Assembly (NCBI RefSeq): GCF_000960765.1
Contig: NZ_JYNH01000007.1
Span: 25,986 to 89,985 of the forward strand
Direction of reading: 5' to 3'
Length of the DNA stretch: 64,000 nt
Origin: Desulfosporosinus sp. I2
Lineage (GTDB): Bacteria; Bacillota; Desulfitobacteriia; Desulfitobacteriales; Desulfitobacteriaceae
The notes below the pieces were generated by a model. The model ran no database searches. It was given only the letters and a program-made list of their open reading frames with translations, and had not been told where the DNA came from. The position numbers and the translations under genes were made by a program. Shown in pieces: positions 45,627 through 53,548 of the stretch. Within the stretch, counting starts at the first letter, position 1. The number at the start of each line of letters is the position of its first letter.

Positions 45627-45653
45627 AAATGGGAAGCACAGAACTTCCCATTT
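45627..45653 (-). terminator. Terminator of ygeX
   Basis: AAATGGGAAG (45627-45636) pairs with CTTCCCATTT (45644-45653); minus strand then has TTTTTAATG. It separates ygeX from the activator gene. Confidence 0.8.
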
Positions 45654-45682
45654 GCACTTCCATATTACTAATAAATTTGAGA

Positions 45683-46906
45683 TTATCGACCAGCCGATGG
45701 TAATTCTCCATCCCAAACAATGCTACGATATTTAAAGGGATCCGTGTTTCCCTCGGTGTTAAAAATTAAGACCTGTGAAGTCTCGTTAAGTTGGAGCGCC
45801 TCTCGTGCCCCTTTAAAGGCATCGTCTTTCATAATCACGCTGATCAATCCTGCAGTAACAGCACCTGATTCGCCTGAAATAACCTTAGGGTCCCCTAAGA
45901 GAGGATTAGCCAATACCCGCATTCCCCTCGCCGCAACCCAGTCGGGAGAAGAAACAAACATGTCACTATAATCCCTTAAAATATTCCAGCCAATCAGATT
46001 GGGTTCTCCACAAGCTAATCCAGCCATAATTGTGGACATATCCCCGCCGACCACCCGCGGTTTTCCATCCCCAGCTACTGCCGATTTATAGAGGCAATCC
46101 GCTTTATCAGCTTCAACGACCACAACTTTAGGGCGATCCTCTTGAAATATGGATTCAAAATACCCTTGAACAGACCCCGCTAGGGCACCAACTCCTGCTT
46201 GAATGAAAATGTGAGTCGGTTTCTTCACCCCGTAATTGTTCATCTCTTCCAGAGCCTCAGCAGACATCGTCCCATAGCCTTGCATGATCCAACTTGGAAT
46301 TTCCTCATACCCCTCCCAAGAAGTATCTTGTACTACTACCCAACCATTTTTTTCGGCCTCCACAGCTGTCATACGCACAGCATCATCATAATTGAGATCT
46401 GTAATGGAGGCCTCTGCACCTTCCTCCCTAATCTTATCTAAACGGAATTGCGAAGAACCTTTTGGCATGTAGACCACCGATTTCTGGCCTAATTGTCGAG
46501 CGGTCCAAGCGATTCCTCGGCCATGATTGCCGTCGGTTGTGGTGGCAAAGGTAATATCCCCTAATTGTTTCTTTACTTCGGGAGATGTAAGAACTTCGTA
46601 AGGTAATTCACTAATATCTTTATTAAGTCGTTGAGCCAGGTACCTGCCGATCGCATACGAACCGCCGAGGGCTTTGAAGGCATTTAAGCCAAAACGATAT
46701 GACTCATCTTTAACATAAATTCCACCGACCCCCATATTCGCAGCAAGTTTGTTGAGCTGACGAAGCGGGGTTGGTTGATAACTCGGGAATGTCCGATGAA
46801 AATTAATAGCCTTTTCGATCTCCGTCTTACTGAAAAGACCAGTAGAAACTCCAGCACCGCTCTTTTTTTGCATATTATTTTGTATCCAACGTATTTCTTC
46901 GTTCAT
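45683..46906 (-). CDS. ygeX: 2,3-diaminopropionate ammonia-lyase YgeX
   Basis: A 407-residue fold-type II PLP enzyme that splits 2,3-diaminopropionate to pyruvate and two ammonia. The PLP lysine is in SYRFGLNAFKALGGSYAI (near residue 76); TTTDGNHGRGIAWTA and QAGVGALAGSV bind phosphate. The late region GESGAVTAGL is also typical. The ATG at 46906 has GAGGAG 7 bases upstream. It is transcribed from its own sigma-54 promoter at 47046-47061. Confidence 0.92.
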   Translation of the reverse strand: MNEEIRWIQNNMQKKSGAGVSTGLFSKTEIEKAINFHRTFPSYQPTPLRQLNKLAANMGVGGIYVKDESYRFGLNAFKALGGSYAIGRYLAQRLNKDISELPYEVLTSPEVKKQLGDITFATTTDGNHGRGIAWTARQLGQKSVVYMPKGSSQFRLDKIREEGAEASITDLNYDDAVRMTAVEAEKNGWVVVQDTSWEGYEEIPSWIMQGYGTMSAEALEEMNNYGVKKPTHIFIQAGVGALAGSVQGYFESIFQEDRPKVVVVEADKADCLYKSAVAGDGKPRVVGGDMSTIMAGLACGEPNLIGWNILRDYSDMFVSSPDWVAARGMRVLANPLLGDPKVISGESGAVTAGLISVIMKDDAFKGAREALQLNETSQVLIFNTEGNTDPFKYRSIVWDGELPSAGR

Positions 46907-47045
46907 GTCCAATCTCCTCTTTTTTAGTATTTTGTAACGAAACTAGCCTTTTGATACCGTATTGAAAAAACAATTTCTTGTTTTCTTATAATAATGTCCT
47001 ATCTCCCCCTAATGAATTATTGAGCTAACTTCGGATAATATCTTA

Positions 47046-47061
47046 TGCAATTATTATGCCA
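47046..47061 (-). promoter_or_regulatory. Sigma-54 promoter of ygeX
   Basis: Minus strand TGGCATAATAATTGCA, the same TGGCAT-N5-TTGCA form as the ygeY promoter, about 140 bases before the ygeX start. Confidence 0.85.
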
Positions 47062-47142
47062 ATACCAAAGGAATGACACTGGACCTACAAAATAAATAGA
47101 ACTCTAGTTTTCAGACCCTTCAGAATTAACGATGGAGATAAA

Positions 47143-47164
47143 GATTACCTTGCATAAGGTAATC
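47143..47164. promoter_or_regulatory. Perfect palindrome upstream of the ygeX promoter
   Basis: GATTACCTT and AAGGTAATC are perfect 9-bp arms around GCAT, about 85 bases upstream of the sigma-54 promoter. It differs from the GTCTCA-type enhancer, so it may bind another regulator or fold as a hairpin. Confidence 0.45.
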
Positions 47165-47612
47165 CAGATTAGCCAATCAGCAACGTGGACCCCAGTATGA
47201 AGTGGAGACCCATGTAGAGCTAATAGACGAAAAATGGCGGTGACGCAAAGTATTTATTGGCAATAAAACTGGCTGTGGCGGTTGGGTTTGAATCATGCAA
47301 CGACAGGGACCCATTACCAAAGAAAAACATAGCCAAGGTGCTGCCTTTTAGAAGACCTTCTGTTTAAGGCAGCACACAAGTTACAGGTAAAAAACAATAA
47401 GCAGCTGGATCACTATCGTCTGCTTTGAAACCAAACTATTTACATACCCGAAAAGCTAAATATTACTCAAAAAGAAAAACACTGCCATCGCAACATATCA
47501 ATAGTGTCCGATGACGGTGTTTTTTCTCCGACCGACCTGCCTCACGGTAGGGTATTAAATCTACTGTGAAATTCACTGAATGCCCCTTTGGCATCAGCGA
47601 GTTTCGTTTTGC
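47165..47612. other. Non-coding stretch with two hairpins, no gene recognised
   Basis: Contains a hairpin GGTGCTGCCTT/AAGGCAGCAC (about 47337-47374) and a plus-strand terminator AACACTGCCATCG/CGATGACGGTGTT plus TTTTTT (about 47478-47525). GTGGACCC and GTGGAGACCC recur at 47185-47211. No plus-strand gene precedes the terminator, so a small RNA or a decayed element is possible. A 36-codon minus-strand frame here lacks a ribosome-binding site. Confidence 0.4.
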
Positions 47613-48311
47613 CTACACAGCCTGACTAAGTGGACAAGTTGTTTGTAAATTACAGAAGTTACAATGTGTCTTCCCCTTATAATCAGAGAGATCATGGCCC
47701 ACTCCCATCACCATCGCCACCGACTTACGGGGTATGATCAAGTTCGAATCGTTTAGATGAAGGCCGATACGTTCTGCTCTAAGAAAATGAAAAATAACCT
47801 GCATGTCCTCCAACCCCTTCCAATAGGAGTGACCTGGACCCATTGGAAAGGTTGTTTTCATGCCTTCAAGATGATAAGCATCTTCTACCCGACTCATAGC
47901 TGTCGTACTAGCTTTAGCCACGTATGCTGTCGCACACGCATCTAAGGCAAATGCTTCAGACATTTTTCCTGCTTTTTTATACTCCTCCATACGATCGTCA
48001 ATCGCGGTTCCGATGGTAATCGAGATTAAGAGCATTTTTTCTGCTGTCCCAGCGACCTTGGGTAGAAGATTGCTGGTAAACTTATATCCGTCCTCTAGAA
48101 AAAGTTCACCAACGCCTGTACTTGTCACTCCAACCTCGACCCAAATTGCAGTTGGTCGCACCAAGCTTGCGGCTTCCTCCATAATTTGGTGGTGTGATTT
48201 CAGTATCCTTGGATGCGGAAGACGTTGACTATAATCGGCCCCTTCTGCCTGAAACACTTCATCTAAAGTAATCTCAGGTATGGGAATGTCCCAAATGACT
48301 GGCTCTTTCAT
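47613..48311 (-). CDS. Methionine-synthase-activation-domain-like protein with C-terminal cysteine motif
   Basis: A 232-residue soluble protein resembling the AdoMet-binding reactivation domain of MetH (LISITIGTAIDDRMEEY; DACATAYVAKA; TTFPMGPGHSYW), with a C-terminal CNFCNLQTTCPLS cluster. Stand-alone forms occur in corrinoid methyltransferase loci of anaerobes. It may help reductive reactivation or bind AdoMet near the corrinoid proteins; function inferred. It is the last gene of the RACo-containing operon. Confidence 0.7.
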   Translation of the reverse strand: MKEPVIWDIPIPEITLDEVFQAEGADYSQRLPHPRILKSHHQIMEEAASLVRPTAIWVEVGVTSTGVGELFLEDGYKFTSNLLPKVAGTAEKMLLISITIGTAIDDRMEEYKKAGKMSEAFALDACATAYVAKASTTAMSRVEDAYHLEGMKTTFPMGPGHSYWKGLEDMQVIFHFLRAERIGLHLNDSNLIIPRKSVAMVMGVGHDLSDYKGKTHCNFCNLQTTCPLSQAV

Positions 48312-48353
48312 TTTCCCCCTCCATCCGTTGATAAAAGAACCTGGCGGTGTTTC

Positions 48354-48782
48354 TTACTCATCGGAGTCTATCCTCTTTATACAGGCCTGAAGCCTTACTT
48401 GCGCTACTTCCCCCAAAGCTTTCTTTGATGTCCCAAAAATAATGGCCGTCACGTTTAGGTTGACCCTGTATGTAAACCATTCACTCCACCCTTGGGAGTG
48501 CTTGATATTAATGCTCCTACCAGTAGAAGATAACCATAAATTTTCCGGACCTTCAACAAATAATTTGATATGTCCAACCAAATAAGCATTACTTTTTGCC
48601 CACTCTCTAATCTCTTCGACCCATTGAGTGAGGGCTTGTTGAATTTTCTCAGAGCTCACCTTTTCTAGAAACACCAAACCATGTGTTTCAGAAAAGATAG
48701 CTGGGTCAGGTTGTTGATTCGAGCACTCAAGTATATGTTGATGCGAATGCTCTGGCAAGTGTTCGTGCCGCTCTTCACTCAC
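48354..48782 (-). CDS. His-rich protein, probable detached CobW C-terminal part
   Basis: A 142-residue protein. The first 25 residues are His-rich (EERHEHLPEHSHQHILEC), a likely metal-binding segment. The rest is a beta/alpha domain without recognised motif (LVFLEKVSSEKIQQAL; WFTYRVNLNVTAIIFG). It overlaps the CobW-like GTPase gene by 4 bases (ATGA), and the His-rich linker plus C-terminal domain is exactly what that short GTPase lacks. Together they may form a split CobW-type chaperone. Confidence 0.55.
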   Translation of the reverse strand: MSEERHEHLPEHSHQHILECSNQQPDPAIFSETHGLVFLEKVSSEKIQQALTQWVEEIREWAKSNAYLVGHIKLFVEGPENLWLSSTGRSINIKHSQGWSEWFTYRVNLNVTAIIFGTSKKALGEVAQVRLQACIKRIDSDE

Positions 48783-49411
48783 TTTCCGGTCACCGCCTCG
48801 CGCCAGATTTGCGAATCAACTTCATGCTGTGCAGATATTGCGTAGAAAAGCGCTGAAGAATTTATCCCCCTGACCCTTTCTTCGACGTCGCTAACTTGCT
48901 CAGGTTCTAGACAATCAATTTTGTTCAAGAGGATAACGTCTGCTTTAGAAATTTGCCCTTCGACCAACCCGGGCATGACCGTAGAAAGTTCATCCCATCG
49001 TTCCGCATCAGCCACCACAATTGTTTTTAGACTTTCAATATCTTTACCATACTTAGTGATCGTTTCCGCAACTCTATCTGGGAAGGCCATTCCCGTTGTC
49101 TCAATAATCACCCATTTGGGAGACAATTCCTCCTGAATTTCATTGAGGCAAATAGTAAGTTCTGCATTCAGCGTGCAGCAAATACACCCCGCAAAGAGAT
49201 CCCGAACGCTTAGTCCTTCTGCTTTTAGGATTTTATCATCAATACCCGTTTCCCCTACTTCGTTTTCAATAATTACCAAGGAAGTTTTTCCGCCATCTGA
49301 CTGCCTTGTCGAAAATCCTTCTTCTATATCTCCCACAAGGTGTCTCGCTACCTGCAATATGATTGAAGTTTTGCCCGAACCTAAGAACCCTCCAAACAGC
49401 AAAATATTCAT
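48779..49411 (-). CDS. CobW/HypB/UreG-family GTPase
   Basis: A 210-residue G3E GTPase: Walker A GGFLGSGKTSII, the FAGCICCTLNAEL cysteine motif, ETTGMAFPD and LLNKIDCLEPEQ (NKxD). Family members act as metal/cobalamin insertion chaperones. It ends where full CobW proteins continue with a C-terminal domain; that part seems encoded by the next gene. In a corrinoid methyltransferase operon a role in B12 or metal handling is likely. Confidence 0.82.
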   Translation of the reverse strand: MNILLFGGFLGSGKTSIILQVARHLVGDIEEGFSTRQSDGGKTSLVIIENEVGETGIDDKILKAEGLSVRDLFAGCICCTLNAELTICLNEIQEELSPKWVIIETTGMAFPDRVAETITKYGKDIESLKTIVVADAERWDELSTVMPGLVEGQISKADVILLNKIDCLEPEQVSDVEERVRGINSSALFYAISAQHEVDSQIWREAVTGK

Positions 49412-49422
49412 TAGTTTACTCC

Positions 49423-50127
49423 TTAAGAATAACCAAACAAAGCTTGGTTGTTACATTGGTCCTCTACGTCATTAATTACCATATGCTCTAGCGTTATTAC
49501 TTCGCCCGGTGCGATTACCACGAACTCTTTATCCCACGGGCCGAGTAGAAGTTTCTTTAAAAATCTCGTTGATCCTTCGATTTTCTCGTGAGTCAGCCCT
49601 AAGGCGTCTGCAAAACCCTTTGTCTTTATGAGGATATCTTCAAAATGATACGCTTGGGTATTAATTACCATTAAACGGTGATAATTATTGAGCATCATCT
49701 TCATAACCCTAAGTGCTTTATCCTTGCCATACCTCGCAACACAGCGTTCATATTCCGATAAGAGATTCTGTTCGTTTTCTAACCAACCTTTGGTTAAAAA
49801 ATAAGTTCCAACTTCTTTGTATAGGTTCTGCCTCCGTTCATATGAACCTAAAAGAAGTGAGATACAGTCATCTACTCTAGGAATGACCAATTGAGCTCGT
49901 GACGATTTTATGCCTAATAAGCTATTCCCGCAATAACCAAAGGCCAGAAGAATGGTTTCAATATTTTCGATTCTATCAATCACTTTCTGAATTTTCTGGC
50001 CTAGTCGATCTGGAAAATTATGCAGTCCAGATTCAACCCAAAGCACAGGATAATTAACTCCGGTTTCTGAAATTGCCAGATTTACTTCATCCCTTATAGT
50101 TTGACAAGCAACGATGATTGTACTCAA
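49423..50127 (-). CDS. DUF1638 protein
   Basis: A 234-residue protein with the DUF1638 opening STIIVACQTIRDEVNLAI, then VLWVESGLHNFPDRLGQKIQ, LLAFGYCGNSLLGI and ARLVIPRVDDCISLLLGS-like LVIPRVDDCISLLLGS. The family is found beside corrinoid methyltransferases in methanogens and anaerobic bacteria; its function is not established. I start at TTG 50127, with GGAAGGA about 10 bases upstream, right after the corrinoid protein stop; the longer frame would overlap that gene. Confidence 0.8.
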   Translation of the reverse strand: MSTIIVACQTIRDEVNLAISETGVNYPVLWVESGLHNFPDRLGQKIQKVIDRIENIETILLAFGYCGNSLLGIKSSRAQLVIPRVDDCISLLLGSYERRQNLYKEVGTYFLTKGWLENEQNLLSEYERCVARYGKDKALRVMKMMLNNYHRLMVINTQAYHFEDILIKTKGFADALGLTHEKIEGSTRFLKKLLLGPWDKEFVVIAPGEVITLEHMVINDVEDQCNNQALFGYS

Positions 50128-50144
50128 TTCAGTTAATTCCTTCC

Positions 50145-50831
50145 TTACAAACAGGCAATCGCTTGCTTGCTGCTGTGATCGTGCATAATTCGTATACAAA
50201 GTTCTGAGCCCTTGCCACAATCCGTAACCCAATAATCAGCACCCGTATAATTTTTGACAGCTTCGTTTACCAATCCACCAATTACTACAGAAACTTTAGA
50301 CCGCAACCCTTCTTTTTCTAACAAATCCACAATCTTTTTCATGGATTCGTAAGCAGTGGTAATTAACCCCGAAAGACAAAGCACGGAACTTCCTGTTTCC
50401 TTAACGGCTTTTATAAAGGCGGCTTCAGGAACATCCACTCCTAAGTCATAGATTTGGCAACCTTTGCTTTTTAGGACCGAAATCATAATATTTTTCCCTA
50501 TATCATGAATGTCTCCACCTACTGTACCGAAAATAATCGGTGGGAAAATAGAAACGGGCTCAATGTTCGTTGACTTTAAGACTAAATTTATGGCGTCCGT
50601 AAATATCTCCGCTCCCACCATTAAATCGCAGAGAAAATACTTACCCTCATCGTAGAGTTCCCCGACCTTTTCCATACCGGCCCTCGCTTCTTCGATCAGT
50701 TCAAGAGTATCCACACCTTGTTCGAGTCCTAGTCTAACAAGGTTGAGCACAGTGTCTTCATCCAGTTTTCCCATCGCATGCGTAAGGAATCGTCTTGCTT
50801 TGAATTCTTCAACATTATTCTTAATACCCAT
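50145..50831 (-). CDS. Corrinoid (B12-binding) methyltransferase protein 2
   Basis: A 228-residue MtbC/MtaC-type protein: a helical cap domain (about 1-95; LYDEGKYFLCDLMVGAEIF) and a B12-binding domain with GDIHDIGKN (the cobalt-ligating His) and VVIGG. It lies 4 bases after the GntR gene in an operon with the activator. It differs from the other corrinoid protein (54661-55290) and has no methyltransferase I directly beside it except DUF1638. Confidence 0.87.
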   Translation of the reverse strand: MGIKNNVEEFKARRFLTHAMGKLDEDTVLNLVRLGLEQGVDTLELIEEARAGMEKVGELYDEGKYFLCDLMVGAEIFTDAINLVLKSTNIEPVSIFPPIIFGTVGGDIHDIGKNIMISVLKSKGCQIYDLGVDVPEAAFIKAVKETGSSVLCLSGLITTAYESMKKIVDLLEKEGLRSKVSVVIGGLVNEAVKNYTGADYWVTDCGKGSELCIRIMHDHSSKQAIACL

Positions 50832-50835
50832 CTAA

Positions 50836-51567
50836 TCACACCTTTGCAGAGTATGGATAAGAGACGGCACTTAATTCAAAGGATTCTCCCCGGTAAATCG
50901 TTCTGGAAAAACCTAATGTCTTTCCATCCTTAGCGTAAAAAGCCCGATGAACACATAACGCAGGGTGTCCGGCAACGGTCTTAAGCAGCTTTGCTTCTTC
51001 AACTGACAATGGCGTTGCAGATATCCCCATTTCAATTTTGTGAATCGTCACGTTGGTATGTTTGGCGACGATCGCAGGGAAATCAGCATATTCTATTTCA
51101 TTTTCCAGCATCGGCTGACCCTTAATATAAGGCAGATACTTCATATCAATTCCTACAGGACCAGTATCGCCCTTAATCAACCGCCTAATCATAAAGACTT
51201 TTGTCCCTTCGAAAACACCAAGCTTGCAAGCGGTTATATCATCAGCACTAATTCGTTTCACTTCTAGCAGTTGATAGTTGAGCTTATTTTCTTTAAGGGG
51301 ATCATTCTCCTGAAAGGTCAAGGTCGCCTGATTCAATTTAGGTTTGGCCACAAAGTTACCGATTCCTCTTACGGTCTCCAGCAATCCCGCTTCTAACAAT
51401 ATAGCCAACCCTCGTCTGACGGTTACCCTACTGATACCGTAGTCACTAACCAGCTGGGATTCTGATGGAACGGCATCTCCAGGCTTTAATTCCCCGGATT
51501 CGATCTGCTGTTTCAAATCATCGGCCAATTGATAATATACCGGCATAAAGTCCCTATTAGATTTCAT
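50836..51567 (-). CDS. GntR/HutC-family regulator with UTRA domain
   Basis: A 243-residue repressor. N-terminal winged helix: PVYYQLADDLKQQIESGEL, SESQLVSDYGISRVTVRRGL and GIGNFV; the C-terminal UTRA domain binds a small ligand (VKRISADDITACKLGVFEG; FYAKDGKTLGFSRTIYRGE). It overlaps the activator gene end by one base. Palindromes with GTGTATAC at 53422-53433 and 56193-56290 are likely its operators. Confidence 0.88.
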   Translation of the reverse strand: MKSNRDFMPVYYQLADDLKQQIESGELKPGDAVPSESQLVSDYGISRVTVRRGLAILLEAGLLETVRGIGNFVAKPKLNQATLTFQENDPLKENKLNYQLLEVKRISADDITACKLGVFEGTKVFMIRRLIKGDTGPVGIDMKYLPYIKGQPMLENEIEYADFPAIVAKHTNVTIHKIEMGISATPLSVEEAKLLKTVAGHPALCVHRAFYAKDGKTLGFSRTIYRGESFELSAVSYPYSAKV

Positions 51568-53408
51568 TAAATCCCCTCCGGAAACGATATGTTTTTAATA
51601 AATTTCTTCTGAAACCCCGGGTGATTAGCAAGCTCTATAAACTTTGCTCTACTCGAGATAGAACGACACCGTTCCATAATACGTTCGGATAACATTGCTT
51701 TGACTGCACCCGTTCCCGCTGCATTACCCACTGGGATAATCTTCTTCCGGTCAGCAAGCGGCACTAGACCAATTGCCAAAGCACTCTCTAAATCAAGGTG
51801 ATTACCGAAGGCTCCCGCAATCAGTACCTGCTCAATTTCTTCAAACGCGATCCCGTAACTCTCCATTAAGATTTCAACACCCGTAAAGATCGATGACTTT
51901 ACTAATTGTATTTCTCGGATATCCCCCTGAGTAATCGATATATCCCTTCCGGTTGCGCTCTTCTCCGCAAAAACAAGGACAAATTCCTTTTGGCCGTCTT
52001 GGACTATAAGCCTCTTTCCTATATTATCGGGCAAGAGGGCAATCCGGTCGTTACTAACAAATCTGCCGGAAGTCGTTATGATTCCTACTTTGACGAATTC
52101 GGCAATGGCCTTTATTACTCCTGAACCGCAAATTCCCCTAGCCAATTCCTCCTTAATCGTGTGAAAGTAGACATCATCCGCAATGGCAACATCATCAATA
52201 GCCCCATTGGCAGCCCGCATCCCGGAGCTTAACTGGGCGCCTTCAAAAGCGGGACCAGCTGCAGTAGAACAGACGAGCATCTTATCCTTGTTTCCGAGTA
52301 CTATTTCACCGTTAGTGCCAAGATCGATGAGTAACGTCATCTTGGTGGTTAGATCCTGATCAACCCCAACTATCGCGGCCACAGTGTCTGCTCCCACAAA
52401 GCTCGCTATATTGGGTAATACTATGATTCTACCGCCAGTGTTAATATCTAAGTCTATAACGTCTGGAGGAAACTGTGGTACATCGTTAAATACTGGTACA
52501 TAAGGGCTGACGGTAAGATACTCAGGCGAGACACCCAGTAACAGGTGTTCCATCGTTGAGTTACCTGCTACTGTGACCCAATAGATATCCTTATTGAAAA
52601 TACCCGCCGTTGTACACAATTTGGCCACTAAATCATTTAAGCATTTTCTAACGACTGACGTCAGCGTGTTCAACCCGTCTTCAGTCCTAGCAGCTTTGAT
52701 TCTGGAAATGACATCAGCTCCATACGCTGCCTGAGGGTTTGTCTCAGCAGCTGCAGCAATGACTTTGCCTTGATTTAAATCCACCAACATTCCTGCTACC
52801 GTGGTGCTACCAATGTCGAACGCCACGCCATACAATGACGCTGAGGTATCCCCAGCCTCAAAAGCCATGATTTGGTTGGCACTGCGGAGTATCGTAATCT
52901 CGTCTAACTTTTGGGGAGCTACCCGGGCCAATTCTTTCAAAGCACTGATATCAATCGATATATCTTCATCTCCACCGCTAGCCTGTCTAATCATCTCCTG
53001 AAGAGAGTAGTTATTCTGCAATGTGGGATAAACTGGTTTTATAAGTTCCTTTCTAATTGAAGGAAGTAAGTCGACATTTTCTAAGAATCGATCACTTATT
53101 TCCCCCTTGCTATTGACCTTAGCTTGAGTCGTTTTGTCAATCACAAGATCCTCAGCGGGGTATACTTGACAAGCCAGATACCAATCATCCTCCATTGGTT
53201 CAACCAGATTTTCCTGCCCATCAACAACCTTCCCGCTAAGCACCCTGATTCTGCACTTTCCGCAAGAACCCTGACCACCGCAAGTGGCTTCGAGCATGAT
53301 TCCCGCCTCAGTCAGAGAACGAAGTAAAGTTTCGTGAGTCGGTACTTCAAAAGCCCGGGTACCGCTAATTGTTAATTTTACCTTTTTCTTGCCAGTTGTC
53401 TTTTCCAT
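51567..53408 (-). CDS. RACo-like reductive activator of corrinoid proteins (ASKHA, DUF4445)
   Basis: A 613-residue protein. An N-terminal plant-type [2Fe-2S] domain (CGGQGSCGKCRIRVL with CQVYP), a linker to about 190, then the ASKHA ATPase: FDIGSTTVAGMLVDL, LLIDLGTNGEIVLG, STAAGPAFEGAQLSSGM and LIAGAFGNHLDLESALAIG. It reduces inactive Co(II) to Co(I) on corrinoid proteins with ATP. I start at ATG 53408 (AGGTGG box) rather than 53432. First gene of its operon. Confidence 0.9.
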   Translation of the reverse strand: MEKTTGKKKVKLTISGTRAFEVPTHETLLRSLTEAGIMLEATCGGQGSCGKCRIRVLSGKVVDGQENLVEPMEDDWYLACQVYPAEDLVIDKTTQAKVNSKGEISDRFLENVDLLPSIRKELIKPVYPTLQNNYSLQEMIRQASGGDEDISIDISALKELARVAPQKLDEITILRSANQIMAFEAGDTSASLYGVAFDIGSTTVAGMLVDLNQGKVIAAAAETNPQAAYGADVISRIKAARTEDGLNTLTSVVRKCLNDLVAKLCTTAGIFNKDIYWVTVAGNSTMEHLLLGVSPEYLTVSPYVPVFNDVPQFPPDVIDLDINTGGRIIVLPNIASFVGADTVAAIVGVDQDLTTKMTLLIDLGTNGEIVLGNKDKMLVCSTAAGPAFEGAQLSSGMRAANGAIDDVAIADDVYFHTIKEELARGICGSGVIKAIAEFVKVGIITTSGRFVSNDRIALLPDNIGKRLIVQDGQKEFVLVFAEKSATGRDISITQGDIREIQLVKSSIFTGVEILMESYGIAFEEIEQVLIAGAFGNHLDLESALAIGLVPLADRKKIIPVGNAAGTGAVKAMLSERIMERCRSISSRAKFIELANHPGFQKKFIKNISFPEGI

Positions 53409-53419
53409 TCTACCACCTA

Positions 53420-53462
53420 CTTGTATACACATCTATTATAGCTTCTTGATATTTCGACCGTC
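53420..53462 (-). promoter_or_regulatory. Promoter and GntR-type operator of the RACo operon
   Basis: On the minus strand a -35 TTGACG (about 53457-53462) and -10 TATAAT (about 53433-53438), 18 bases apart, are followed at once by TGTGTATACAAG (about 53421-53432), which shares GTGTATAC with the sites before the methyltransferase operon. Confidence 0.65.
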
Positions 53463-53475
53463 AATAAGTAATAAA

Positions 53476-53515
53476 GGTGGCAGCGAATCTGTTGGAACTA
53501 AAATTGCTACCACCC
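53476..53515 (-). terminator. Hairpin after the UroD-type methyltransferase gene
   Basis: GGTGGCAGC and GCTACCACC pair around a long loop between the methyltransferase stop and the RACo promoter. Weak terminator. Confidence 0.45.
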
Positions 53516-53548
53516 GATTAAATTAATTTGTAAAATTTTATTTAAATC

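Noticed and set aside
47221..47310. Cyclic-di-GMP-I riboswitch, because GGTGACGCAAAG resembles the GEMM motif.
   Set aside because: The stem that should flank the GAAA loop does not pair, the second conserved half is not convincing, and no gene follows on the plus strand.
47213..47340. A 36-codon minus-strand frame beginning MFFFGNGS.
   Set aside because: No good ribosome-binding site, no recognisable motif, and short enough to arise by chance.
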